DNA of 64,000 nt from Microbacterium lacus (GTDB taxonomy: Bacteria > Actinomycetota > Actinomycetes > Actinomycetales > Microbacteriaceae), in the NCBI RefSeq assembly GCF_002812805.1, contig NZ_NMUM01000040.1, forward strand, positions 232,610-296,609. Direction: 5' to 3'. The translations under genes and the position numbers were made by a program. The first letter of the stretch is position 1; each line of letters opens with the position of its first letter. Below are positions 16,866-25,037 of the stretch, in pieces. The notes beneath the pieces were generated by a model. The model ran no database searches and was not told where the DNA came from. It saw only the letters and a list, made by a program, of their open reading frames with translations.

Positions 16866-18311
16866 GTGGGCACGACCGTCTTCGAACGCCAGAAGCCCCC
16901 CGCATCCGTCATCCGGCACGCCCTCACCGGCACCCGGCAGAGCTCGTTCTGGCTCGATGACTTGCCCGCGCGACCCGCGTACCCGACACTGGCGGGCGAG
17001 CGCACCGCCGATCTCGTGGTCGTGGGTGGCGGATACACCGGCCTGTGGACGGCACTCCTCGCGCGCCGGCGTTATCCCGGCGCGCGGATCGCCCTGCTCG
17101 AAGCGCGCAAGATCGGATGGGCCGCCTCGGGCCGCAACGGGGGGTTCTGCGAGGCGAGCCTGACGCACGGCCGCGAGAACGGACTCGCGCGCTGGCCCGA
17201 CCAGCTCGACGAACTCGAACGCCTGGGGCTCGCGAATCTCGATGCGATCGGATCCGACCTCGAAGAATGGGGAGTCGACGCCGAATTCGAACGGGTCGGC
17301 TCGATGGGCGTAGCGGTCGAAGAGCACCAGCTCGACTGGCTGGACGACTGGGTCGTCGATGCCGCCTCGCGGGGTGAGGGTGAACACGTCGTACGGCTGA
17401 ACGAGGCGCAGGTCCGCGCATCCGTCAACTCCCCGACGTACCTCGGCGGTGTGTGGGAGAAGCACTCGACCGCGCTGGTTCATCCCGGCAAGCTTGCGTC
17501 CGAACTCGCGCGCGTCGCGAGCGAGCAGGGCATCGAGATCTTCGAGAACTCGCTCGTGAAGCGGATCGACGACGCGGATGCCGACGGCAACGTCCGCCTC
17601 ATCACCGCTTCGGGAGCTATCAGCGCACCCCGGATCGTGCTCGGGACGAACGTGTTCCCCGCGCTCCTGAAGCGCAATCGGCTGATGACCGTGCCGGTCT
17701 ATGACTACGTGCTCATGACCGAGCCGCTGACGACCGAGCAGTTGGCCGCCATCGGGTGGGGTGACCGCCAAGGGCTCAGCGACCTCGCGAACCAGTTCCA
17801 CTACTACCGGCTGAGCGCCGACAACCGCATCCTGTTCGGCGGCTATGACGCCGTCTATCACTACGGCCGAGCGGTTCGCCCGGCGTACGAGAACCGGCCG
17901 ACGAGCTACGAGACCCTCGCCAGCCACTTCTTCACGACATTCCCGCAGCTGGATGGTCTGAAGTTCAGCCACAAGTGGGCGGGCGCGATCGACACGTCGA
18001 CCCAGTTCTGCGCCTTCTACGGGACGGCCCGCGAGGGACGGATCGCCTACGCGGCGGGGTTCACGGGGCTGGGCGTGGGGGCATCGCGCTTCGCCGGCGA
18101 GGTCATGCTCGACCTTCTGGAGGGCGCCGACACCGAACGGACGCGCCTCGACATGGTGCAAAAGCGCCCCCTGCCGTTCCCGCCCGAGCCCGCCGCGGCG
18201 ATCGGCATCAACATGACGCGTTGGTCGCTCGACCGTGCGGACCACAACGAAGGCCGCCGCAACATGCTGCTGAGAACCCTCGACGCGCTCGGTCTGGGAT
18301 TCGACTCGTGA
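16866..18311 (+). CDS. FAD-dependent amine/amino-acid oxidase (DAO family)
   Basis: This is a 481-residue flavoprotein. The dinucleotide-binding site is 'ADLVVVGGGYTGLWTALLAR' near residue 45, then 'LEARKIGWAASGRNGGF' typical of gamma-glutamylputrescine oxidase/PuuB-like and DadA-like enzymes. Late blocks 'HKWAGAIDTSTQ' and 'YAAGFTGLGVGASRFAGEV' fit the same group. The GTG at 16866 has GGAAAGG nine bases before it. It is first of three genes with a cupin (GTGA overlap) and a class-III aminotransferase, a set that suggests breakdown of a polyamine, amino-sugar or opine. Confidence 0.85.
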   Translation: MGTTVFERQKPPASVIRHALTGTRQSSFWLDDLPARPAYPTLAGERTADLVVVGGGYTGLWTALLARRRYPGARIALLEARKIGWAASGRNGGFCEASLTHGRENGLARWPDQLDELERLGLANLDAIGSDLEEWGVDAEFERVGSMGVAVEEHQLDWLDDWVVDAASRGEGEHVVRLNEAQVRASVNSPTYLGGVWEKHSTALVHPGKLASELARVASEQGIEIFENSLVKRIDDADADGNVRLITASGAISAPRIVLGTNVFPALLKRNRLMTVPVYDYVLMTEPLTTEQLAAIGWGDRQGLSDLANQFHYYRLSADNRILFGGYDAVYHYGRAVRPAYENRPTSYETLASHFFTTFPQLDGLKFSHKWAGAIDTSTQFCAFYGTAREGRIAYAAGFTGLGVGASRFAGEVMLDLLEGADTERTRLDMVQKRPLPFPPEPAAAIGINMTRWSLDRADHNEGRRNMLLRTLDALGLGFDS

Positions 18312-18676
18312 CGGAGGCGCGCGATTCCGGGCGGCTCGCCGCGGGAACGGCGACGGATGCCTCGCTGCTGCCTGTTGCCTTCGACCTCCTCGACGCGGCG
18401 AAGGTCATCACGGGCACTCCCGCTACGCGCTACCTGGCCCTCGACACCACGGCCGAGCGCGAGGTCGGAGTGTGGGAGCACACGGTCGGCGTCTCGCGCG
18501 ATATCGAGGCCGATGAGGTGTTCGTGGTGTTGGCCGGCGACGCCACCCTGGAGTTCATCGAGCCCGCGCTGGCGCCGATCGAGCTGCGCCCCGGCGTCGT
18601 CGTCCGTCTCGAAGACGGCATGAGCACGATCTGGACGGTTCGCGACACCCTCCGCAAAGTCCTCGTCGCTCCCTGA
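18308..18676 (+). CDS. cupin-domain protein (DUF861-like)
   Basis: This is a 122-residue single cupin. 'VGVWEHTVGVSRDIEADEVF' and 'VVLAGDATLEF' followed by 'RPGVVVRLEDGMSTIWTVRD' fit the small ethanolamine-utilisation/ureidoglycolate-like cupins (DUF861). The usual second-motif His is not obvious, so metal binding is uncertain. The GTG start overlaps the oxidase stop by 4 bp; such cupins often accompany amine oxidases and may bind the substrate or act as isomerase. Confidence 0.8.
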   Translation: MTEARDSGRLAAGTATDASLLPVAFDLLDAAKVITGTPATRYLALDTTAEREVGVWEHTVGVSRDIEADEVFVVLAGDATLEFIEPALAPIELRPGVVVRLEDGMSTIWTVRDTLRKVLVAP

Positions 18677-18709
18677 CTTCCTCCCCCAGCCCGACCCGAC
18701 AGGAACACC

Positions 18710-20065
18710 ATGACCGCTACACCCGACCCCGCGGCCGATGCCCGCGTCCGCGCGGATGACCGCGGCCACGTCTTTCACTCCTGGAGCGCTCAGGCGCTGA
18801 TCGACCCCGTTCCGGTCGCGGGCGGGTCGGGTGCCACTTTCTGGGACTACGCGGGCAACAGCTATCTCGACTTCTCGTCGCAGTTGGTCAACCTCAACCT
18901 CGGCCACCAGCATCCGGATCTCGTCACGGCGATCCAGGAGCAGGCGGGGCGTCTCGCGACGATCCAGCCCTCGATGGCGAACGACGTGCGCGGCGACCTG
19001 GCGCGCCGGATCGCCGAGGTCGCGCCCGACGGCATGAACAAGGTGTTCTTCACCAACGGCGGTGCCGACGCGAACGAGAACGCCGTGCGGATGGCGCGCC
19101 TGGTCACGGGCAAGCGCAAGGTGCTGTCGATGTATCGCAGCTACCACGGCAACACCTCGACCGCCATCACGCTGACCGGAGACCCGCGCCGCTGGGCGAA
19201 CGAGCCGGCGGATGGATCGGTGGCGCACTTCTTCGGCCCCTACGCCTATCGCTCGCCGTTCCATTCCTCGTCGCCCGAGGAGGAATCGCAGCGCGCGCTC
19301 GAGCACCTCGAGCAGGTGATCGTTCTCGAGGGCGCATCGACGATCGGGGCGCTCATCCTCGAGACGATCGTCGGCACCAACGGCGTGCTCATCCCGTCCC
19401 CGGGGTACCTCGCGGGCGTGCGGGCGCTGTGCGATAGGTACGACATCGTCTTGATCGCCGACGAGGTGATGGTCGGCTTCGGTCGGGTCGGCGAGTGGTT
19501 CGCGTTCCAAGCGTTCGATGTCGTGCCCGACCTCATCACCTTCGCCAAGGGGATCAATTCGGGCTACGTCCCGCTCGGCGGCGTCGTGATCTCGGACCGC
19601 ATAGCGAAGCACTTCGACACCGTGGCGTTCCCCGGCGGACTGACCTACTCGGGGCATCCGCTGGCCTGCGCCGCGGGCGTCGCGACATTCGAGGTCTTCG
19701 AGCGCGACGGGATCATCGAGCGCGTCCGAGACCTCGGCGAGCGTGTCGTCGGACCGCGGCTGCGCGCCATCGCCGACCGGCACCCGTCGGTGGGCGAGGT
19801 GCGCGGGCTCGGTTTGTTCTGGGCGATCGAGCTCGTGAAGGACCCTGCGACGCGCGAGCCGCTCGTGCCGTTCAACGCGAGCGGGACGGATGCTGCACCG
19901 ATGGGTGCCCTCGCCGCCGCGTGCAAGAGCGCAGGGCTCTGGCCGTTCACGCACTTCAACCGCATGCACGTGGCGCCGCCGCTCGTGATCTCGGAGGCGG
20001 ACCTGAACCGTGGACTCGACATCATCGACGGGGCGCTCGACGTTGCAGACGAGTATGTGAGCTGA
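18710..20065 (+). CDS. class-III pyridoxal-phosphate aminotransferase
   Basis: This 451-residue aminotransferase has 'VFFTNGGADANENAVRMAR' (phosphate-binding turn), 'YRSYHGNTSTAITLTG', the Asp in 'VLIADEVMVGFGRVGEW' that contacts PLP, and the Schiff-base Lys in 'LITFAKGINSGYVPLGGV'. It resembles putrescine-, taurine- or beta-alanine-pyruvate transaminases. It follows the oxidase and cupin genes by 33 bp, so it probably removes an amino group from the same pathway. An aldehyde dehydrogenase, usual in such pathways, is not adjacent. Confidence 0.9.
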   Translation: MTATPDPAADARVRADDRGHVFHSWSAQALIDPVPVAGGSGATFWDYAGNSYLDFSSQLVNLNLGHQHPDLVTAIQEQAGRLATIQPSMANDVRGDLARRIAEVAPDGMNKVFFTNGGADANENAVRMARLVTGKRKVLSMYRSYHGNTSTAITLTGDPRRWANEPADGSVAHFFGPYAYRSPFHSSSPEEESQRALEHLEQVIVLEGASTIGALILETIVGTNGVLIPSPGYLAGVRALCDRYDIVLIADEVMVGFGRVGEWFAFQAFDVVPDLITFAKGINSGYVPLGGVVISDRIAKHFDTVAFPGGLTYSGHPLACAAGVATFEVFERDGIIERVRDLGERVVGPRLRAIADRHPSVGEVRGLGLFWAIELVKDPATREPLVPFNASGTDAAPMGALAAACKSAGLWPFTHFNRMHVAPPLVISEADLNRGLDIIDGALDVADEYVS

Positions 20066-20101
20066 TTCGCGCGCCGGCTGAATCGCGCGTCGGATGCGTG
20101 T

Positions 20102-20956
20102 CTACTTCGAGGGCAGTCCGCGACGCTCCAGCGCCGAGCGGAGCTTCTCTCGACCGCGCAGGGTCGCGGCGCTGCGGATGCGCCCGAGAATCGTGCCGAT
20201 CCATCCGTGCGACATGCCCTGGCCCGCGTAGTACGTGCGGACCGCGTCGTCGTAGGCCACGATCGCCGCGTCGGGCGCCGGTCGATACGTCTCGCGGTGA
20301 CGCACGACGTCCTGCGGCAATCGCGGCTTGATGCCTGCTCGGTCTGCGGGATCGGGATGCCCGAGCGCGATCCCCATCACGGGGAATGCGCTCGGTGGCA
20401 GCTCGAGCAGATCTGCCAGTTCTTCGGGTCGGTTCCGCACGGCGCCGACGTAGACCGCGCCGAGTCCGAGCGACTCCGCCGCGATGGTCGCGTTCTGCGC
20501 AGCCAGGGCCGCGTCGATGAATCCGACGAGCGTGCTCTCGATGTACTCGACGCCCTCCGCCGTCTCTCCGCGATGCTCGGCGACACCGCGGTGCCGCGAC
20601 CAGTCGGCGACGAAGATCAAGAAGACCGGTGCTCGGCGGATGAACGCCTGGTCGCCTGCCAGCACCGAGATCGCGGCCTTGTGTTCGGGATCGCGGACTT
20701 CGATGACCGACCACGCCTGCATGTTCGAGCTCGTCGCCGCGGACTGCGCGGCCGACACGATGAGGGTGACGGTGTCGTCGTCGATCCCCTCCTCCGTGAA
20801 GCTCCGCACCGAACGGTGTCGCTGCAGCAGGGCTATGACGTCGTTGGCGGAAGCGATGGATGCGGGGGCTGCGCCGCCGTAGCGCTGGTCGAGCACGCTC
20901 GAGTTCACGCCCTCCGACGCACCGCCGGGCACGCCGTCGCTCGTGCCGTCAGACAT
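20102..20956 (-). CDS. NAD(P)H-dependent nitroreductase-family flavoprotein (NfsA/FRP type)
   Basis: This is a 284-residue FMN enzyme. 'LLQRHRSVRSFTEEGIDD' (FMN-binding Arg-Ser) near residue 45 and 'AAQSAATSSNMQAWSVIEV' identify the NfsA/FRP group. 'AAESLGLGAVYVGAVRN' and 'VMGIALGHPDP' complete it. These reduce nitroaromatics, quinones or flavins; the physiological substrate is unknown. It lies convergent to the aminotransferase gene and 5 bp after the stop of the next minus-strand gene. Confidence 0.9.
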   Translation of the reverse strand: MSDGTSDGVPGGASEGVNSSVLDQRYGGAAPASIASANDVIALLQRHRSVRSFTEEGIDDDTVTLIVSAAQSAATSSNMQAWSVIEVRDPEHKAAISVLAGDQAFIRRAPVFLIFVADWSRHRGVAEHRGETAEGVEYIESTLVGFIDAALAAQNATIAAESLGLGAVYVGAVRNRPEELADLLELPPSAFPVMGIALGHPDPADRAGIKPRLPQDVVRHRETYRPAPDAAIVAYDDAVRTYYAGQGMSHGWIGTILGRIRSAATLRGREKLRSALERRGLPSK

Positions 20957-20961
20957 CCTGA

Positions 20962-22122
20962 TCAGCCCGCCGCAGCGAGCGCCTGCTCGAGGTCGGCCAG
21001 CAGGTCGTCGCGGCTCTCGATGCCGACCGACAGACGCACGACCTCTTCGGGCACGGCGAGTTCGGTGCCACGGACGGATGCGTGGGTCATCGCATCTGGA
21101 TAATTCAGCAGCGATTCAACTCCACCGAGCGACTCGGCCAGGGTGAACAGACGCGTGGATTCGGCGAAGCGGCGGGCGGTCGCGGCATCCGGCAGCGCCA
21201 GCGAGACGATGCCGCCGAACGCCGACATCTGCGACGCCGCCAGCTCGTGTCCCGGGTGGGATTCCAGGCCCGGGTAGTAGACGCGGGCGACCCCGGGGTG
21301 GGCGTCGAGGAAGCGTGCGATGGCGTCACCGTTCTCACTGTGCCGCTGCATCCGCACGCCGAGCGTCTTGATCCCGCGGGTCGTGAGCCAGGCGTCGAGG
21401 GGGCCCGAGACCGCACCGGCCGCGAACTGTAGAAAGCGTGCCTGCTCGGCGAGAGCGTCGTCGTTCATGACAAGCGCGCCACCCACGACATCCGAGTGCC
21501 CGCCGAGGTACTTCGTCGTGGAGTGCACGACCACGTCGGCACCGAGCGAGAGTGGCCGCTGCAGTGCGGGCGACGCGAACGTGTTGTCGACCACGACGAC
21601 CGCACCGGCGGCGTGCCCGAGGCGCGCGAGGCCGGCGATGTCGGTGATGCGCAGAAGCGGGTTGCTCGGGGTCTCGACCCAGACCATCCGCGCGGGGCGT
21701 TCTTCGAGGGCGGCGGCGACCTGGTCGAGGTCACTCATGTCGACGACCCGCAGCCCCACGCCCCACGGTGCGAGCACGCGGGCGATCAGGCGATAGGTGC
21801 CGCCGTAGACGTCGTTGCCGAGCAGCACCTCGTCGCCGGGCTTCAGGACGGAGCGCAGCAGAGCGTCTTCGGCGGCGAGTCCGGATGCGAACGACAGACC
21901 GTGCTGTCCGCCCTCGATCGCGGCGAGCTGGGTTTCAAGTGCCGTGCGGGTCGGGTTGCCGCTGCGGCCGTATTCGTAGCCACCGCGGAGTCCGCCGATG
22001 CCGTCCTGCGCGTAAGTGGTCGAGAAGTGCACCGGCGGAATCACGGCGCCCGTAGCGGGATCGAACTCTTGGCCGGCGTGGATGGCGAGGCTGTCGAAAC
22101 CCGCGAAATCTGACGTGCTCAT
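20962..22122 (-). CDS. cystathionine gamma-synthase/lyase-type PLP enzyme
   Basis: This 386-residue Cys/Met-metabolism PLP enzyme has 'YEYGRSGNPTRTALETQLAA', 'SFASGLAAEDALL' and the Schiff-base Lys in 'VVHSTTKYLGGHSDVVGG'. Sequence alone does not separate gamma-synthase from gamma-lyase. Its ATG overlaps the stop of the cystathionine beta-synthase-like gene (ATGA), and that pairing favours cystathionine gamma-lyase in reverse transsulfuration (homocysteine to cysteine). Confidence 0.92.
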   Translation of the reverse strand: MSTSDFAGFDSLAIHAGQEFDPATGAVIPPVHFSTTYAQDGIGGLRGGYEYGRSGNPTRTALETQLAAIEGGQHGLSFASGLAAEDALLRSVLKPGDEVLLGNDVYGGTYRLIARVLAPWGVGLRVVDMSDLDQVAAALEERPARMVWVETPSNPLLRITDIAGLARLGHAAGAVVVVDNTFASPALQRPLSLGADVVVHSTTKYLGGHSDVVGGALVMNDDALAEQARFLQFAAGAVSGPLDAWLTTRGIKTLGVRMQRHSENGDAIARFLDAHPGVARVYYPGLESHPGHELAASQMSAFGGIVSLALPDAATARRFAESTRLFTLAESLGGVESLLNYPDAMTHASVRGTELAVPEEVVRLSVGIESRDDLLADLEQALAAAG

Positions 22123-23165
22123 CGGATGCCTCCTGCGGCGTTGTCTGCGGTGTTCGTTGCGGATGCGGCGGATGCCTGGGGTGGATCGACCGCTGGATCG
22201 ACCGCTGGTTCCACCGAGAAGCCGTTGTCGGTCATCCAGCCGTCGTCGAAGATCTTGCCGAGGTACCCGCGGCCGTGATCGGGCAGGAGCACGACGACGA
22301 CGTCGTCGGGTCCGAGTTCGCGGGCCGTGCTCAGTGCGCCGACCACCGCCATCCCGCTCGATCCGCCGACGAGCAATCCTTCTTCCCGCGCGAGGCGGCG
22401 GGTCATCGCGAACGAGTCGGCGTCCGAGACGCGCTGCCACTCGTGCACGACGGAAGGATCGAACGTTTCGGGCCAGAAGTCTTCGCCGACGCCCTCGACC
22501 TTGTAACCGTGGATGTCTGAGCTGGAGTAGATGGAGCCGATGGGGTCGACACCGATGATCCGGGTGGTGCCGTCCGAGACCTCGCGCAGGTAGCGGCCCG
22601 TGCCGGTGATCGTGCCGCCGGTGCCGACGCCCGCCACGAAGTGGGTGACGCGCCCCTCGGTGGCGCTCCAGATCTCGGGACCGGTCGTTTCGTAGTGCGC
22701 GCGGGGCCCGTTCTGATTCGCGAACTGGTTCGGCTTGAACGCTCCGGGGATTTCGCGGGCGAGCCGGTCGGAGACGCTGTAGTACGAGCGCGGATCCTCG
22801 GGCGGCACACTGGTATCGGTGATGACGACCTCGGCCCCATAGGCCTCGAGGACGGCGACCTTGGGGCCCGCGAACTTGTCGGGAACGACGAAGATCATGC
22901 GGTAACCGCGCTGCTGCGCGACGAGGGCGAGGCCCACCCCCGTGTTGCCGCTGGTGGGTTCGACGATCGTGCCGCCCGGGCCGATCAATCCGTCACGCTC
23001 GGCGGCGTCGAGGATATTGGCTGCGATGCGGTCTTTGGATGAGCCGCCCGGGTTGAAGTATTCGATCTTCGCGAGAACCGTGGCGGTGATGCCGTCGGTG
23101 ACGTGGTTCAGGCGGACGAGGGGTGTGTTGCCGATGAGGTCGGTGACGCTCTGCGCGTATCGCAC
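22119..23165 (-). CDS. cystathionine beta-synthase-like enzyme without CBS domains
   Basis: This is a 348-residue fold-type II PLP enzyme. The Lys is in 'YFNPGGSSKDRIAANILD', the substrate loop is 'VEPTSGNTGVGLAL', and 'GVGTGGTITGTGRYL' binds phosphate. It matches actinobacterial cystathionine beta-synthase rather than CysK ('FAGPKVAVLEAYGAEVV', 'FWPETFD'), but stops after 'GWMTDNGF' with a short Pro/Ala-rich tail where the regulatory CBS pair normally begins. The GTG at 23165 (VRYAQSVTDLIGNTPL) is chosen from family N-termini; longer frames upstream look non-coding. Confidence 0.85.
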   Translation of the reverse strand: MRYAQSVTDLIGNTPLVRLNHVTDGITATVLAKIEYFNPGGSSKDRIAANILDAAERDGLIGPGGTIVEPTSGNTGVGLALVAQQRGYRMIFVVPDKFAGPKVAVLEAYGAEVVITDTSVPPEDPRSYYSVSDRLAREIPGAFKPNQFANQNGPRAHYETTGPEIWSATEGRVTHFVAGVGTGGTITGTGRYLREVSDGTTRIIGVDPIGSIYSSSDIHGYKVEGVGEDFWPETFDPSVVHEWQRVSDADSFAMTRRLAREEGLLVGGSSGMAVVGALSTARELGPDDVVVVLLPDHGRGYLGKIFDDGWMTDNGFSVEPAVDPAVDPPQASAASATNTADNAAGGIR

Positions 23166-23367
23166 GGGATAAGTCCAAGCTGCGGGGCCGCGATGCTCTC
23201 GCGGGGTGTTGTCAGGGGTCGTTGAAAGCGAGTGCGAGGCACTCAGCGGCAACAACGACAGGACAGCACGCGGATAGCTTACATAGGCGAGCTGCGGGAT
23301 GCCTAGCTGCACACCGATTCGAGCGCCGCGATGCCTGAGCCCGTCGAAGCGAGCACCGGGCGCACGT

Positions 23368-23523
23368 GTCGACCAGGCAGGGCACAGCGGGTGACTTCGA
23401 CGAGCTCAGTGACCGGGCGGGCCCACGCTCCCTGAGCCTGTCGAAGGGAGCACCGGAACTCCCGCGTCGACAAGGCAGGGCACAGCGGGTCACTTCGACG
23501 AGCTCAGTGACCGGGCGGGCCCA
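23368..23523. repeat. 58-bp direct repeat pair with dispersed 'TTCGAC' palindromic core
   Basis: Two 58-bp copies, 23368-23425 and 23466-23523, differ at about two positions. Each includes 'cttcgacgagctcagtgacc'. Between them lies the inverted form 'cctgagcctgtcgaag'. The same core returns at 24954-24999. The stretch 23,166-23,534 contains no convincing gene. Confidence 0.8.
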
Positions 23524-23534
23524 GCGGGGTACCG

Positions 23535-24818
23535 CTAGAACGGGGGTGGATCCGTGTTCGGGACGAAATGGATCGCCGAGGGTGGCCTGTCGATGTAGAC
23601 GTGACCACCGGGTGAGGTCCACTCCAGGACCCCGCCTCCGAGTTGTCGGACCGTCCAGGCTGTTTCGCCTTTCAACGTGTGGTGTCGTTTGCAGAGACAA
23701 GCCAAGTTGCAGACGCTGGTTTCGCCACCCAGTGCGTAGTCGCGGGTGTGGTCCCGATCGCACCGGTGCGCGGGTTGCCGGCACCCGGGGAACCGGCAGT
23801 GCTGATCCCTCGCGCGGAGGAAACGCTTCATGTCTGCGGATGGTGTGTAGCGGTCGACGGCGAGAACGCGCCCGGTGATCGGGTCAGCGAGAACTCGATC
23901 CCATCCGGTCGCGTGTCCCGCGAGCTGGCGCGCGGTGGCCGGGTCGATCGGACAGCGGCCGACCAGTTCGGCCGGCTCATCCGTCACACCGGCGAGTGCG
24001 AGAGCGGGGACGGTGACGTTCACGATCCCGCGAATAGCCCCCAGTCCGCCGGCCCCGTCCGAGAAGCCGGCACCCGTTTTCACGGACGGGGTCACGGTGA
24101 GCATCATGTCCGCCACCAGGTCGGCCCGGATCTGATCGAGGGTGCGGGTGTCCGTCGGGTCGGCGTTCTTCAACGCCTGGGCTTGTTGCGTGATCCGGTC
24201 GTGCATCGCGTGCGCGAGCACGGCGGGTTGGGTGGAGATGAACTCCGCCATCCCGTCCCCGATATCGCGCACGCACGCACCCCGCGACGCCCGAGCCTCC
24301 TTATGGCGCTCCGCCAAGGGTCGCGGCTGCAGCGACTCCGCCAACCGCGCCAACGATGCCCCGAGCCGCCCGGGCGTGGTCCCCTCGGCCCGGATCAGCG
24401 CTTCACGCTCGAACTCCGCCCGCGCTTCCGGATCGGTGAGGGGGAGTCCGTGTTCCATGATCACCGCGACGTGGCCGCGAGCGATGCGCCCCTCGTCCCA
24501 CGCCGCGAACGTGGCCGGGAACGACTCCTCCAAAACCGCAGCGTCGTTCATGCGACGTTGCACGGTCCTGTCGGACATGTTCATCGCTGCGCCGAGTTCT
24601 GCCGCCAAAGCACGGAACGGCAGCTCAGCTTCGCGGGAGGAAGGTGAGGCGAGTTCGGCAACGCGGCGCGCACCGACGCGCGCGGCCCTTGCGAACAATC
24701 GCGCGAGCGCGGCCTCAGTACGCGCGTTCGCACGCCACACGTCGATGCCCTCCACGGCTAGCTCCCGCGCGATCGCGTCCACCCCAGTCGTTTCGACGTC
24801 ACCATGGTTCGAATGCAT
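23535..24818 (-). CDS. DUF222/HNH endonuclease-domain protein (13E12-repeat type)
   Basis: This is a 427-residue protein. Residues about 20-290 are DUF222 (helical; 'SDRTVQRRMNDAAVLEESFP', 'GRIARGHVAVIMEHGLPL'). The C-terminal HNH module is 'CRFPGCRQPAHRCDRDHTRD' then 'NLACLCKRHHTLK', with the paired Cys and His of the beta-beta-alpha metal fold. Family members are the actinobacterial 13E12 proteins; their cellular role is unknown. A LexA-like box sits on the chosen ATG (24818), so expression is probably part of the DNA-damage response. An ATG at 24848 would add 10 residues. Confidence 0.88.
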   Translation of the reverse strand: MHSNHGDVETTGVDAIARELAVEGIDVWRANARTEAALARLFARAARVGARRVAELASPSSREAELPFRALAAELGAAMNMSDRTVQRRMNDAAVLEESFPATFAAWDEGRIARGHVAVIMEHGLPLTDPEARAEFEREALIRAEGTTPGRLGASLARLAESLQPRPLAERHKEARASRGACVRDIGDGMAEFISTQPAVLAHAMHDRITQQAQALKNADPTDTRTLDQIRADLVADMMLTVTPSVKTGAGFSDGAGGLGAIRGIVNVTVPALALAGVTDEPAELVGRCPIDPATARQLAGHATGWDRVLADPITGRVLAVDRYTPSADMKRFLRARDQHCRFPGCRQPAHRCDRDHTRDYALGGETSVCNLACLCKRHHTLKGETAWTVRQLGGGVLEWTSPGGHVYIDRPPSAIHFVPNTDPPPF

Positions 24819-24825
24819 GTTCGAA
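24808..24825. promoter_or_regulatory. SOS (LexA) box at the HNH gene start
   Basis: On the minus strand the site reads TTCGAACATGCATTCGAA. Its core CGAAC-ATGC-ATTCG matches the actinobacterial LexA consensus CGAAC-N4-GTTCG with one mismatch, and flanking TT/AA extend the symmetry. It overlaps the start codon region of the DUF222/HNH gene. 13E12 genes of mycobacteria are known to carry SOS boxes, which supports the call. Confidence 0.65.
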
Positions 24826-24953
24826 ACTCTACGGATGACCACCGACATTCGAACCTCGAAAAGTGCCCAAAAACGGTGAAATCACGCCGAAAAGATGAGA
24901 CTCCTCACATCTTGCGTCGCGCGCGAACCCGCAGGCGGGTGGCTCCGCTGGTC

Positions 24954-24999
24954 GCTTCGACAGGCTCAGTGACCGGCGCTTCGACAGGCTCAGTGACCG
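24954..24999. repeat. tandem pair of dispersed 22-bp repeats
   Basis: Two identical 22-bp copies (24954-24975 and 24978-24999) contain 'cttcgacaggctcagtgacc', 24 bp apart. They share the core of the 58-bp repeats at 23.4 kb and lie between the HNH gene and the next plus-strand gene. Confidence 0.8.
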
Positions 25000-25037
25000 A
25001 CGGGAATGCCCAACGGCGCAGGCCGGTTGCCCACACC

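Noticed and set aside
16308..18245. 645-codon minus-strand frame opposite the MFS and oxidase genes
   Set aside because: It spans two well-supported genes on the other strand and shows no domain.
23368..23523. Possible CRISPR-like array
   Set aside because: Only two 58-bp copies, with an inverted relative between them and no cas genes; it is a dispersed intergenic repeat.
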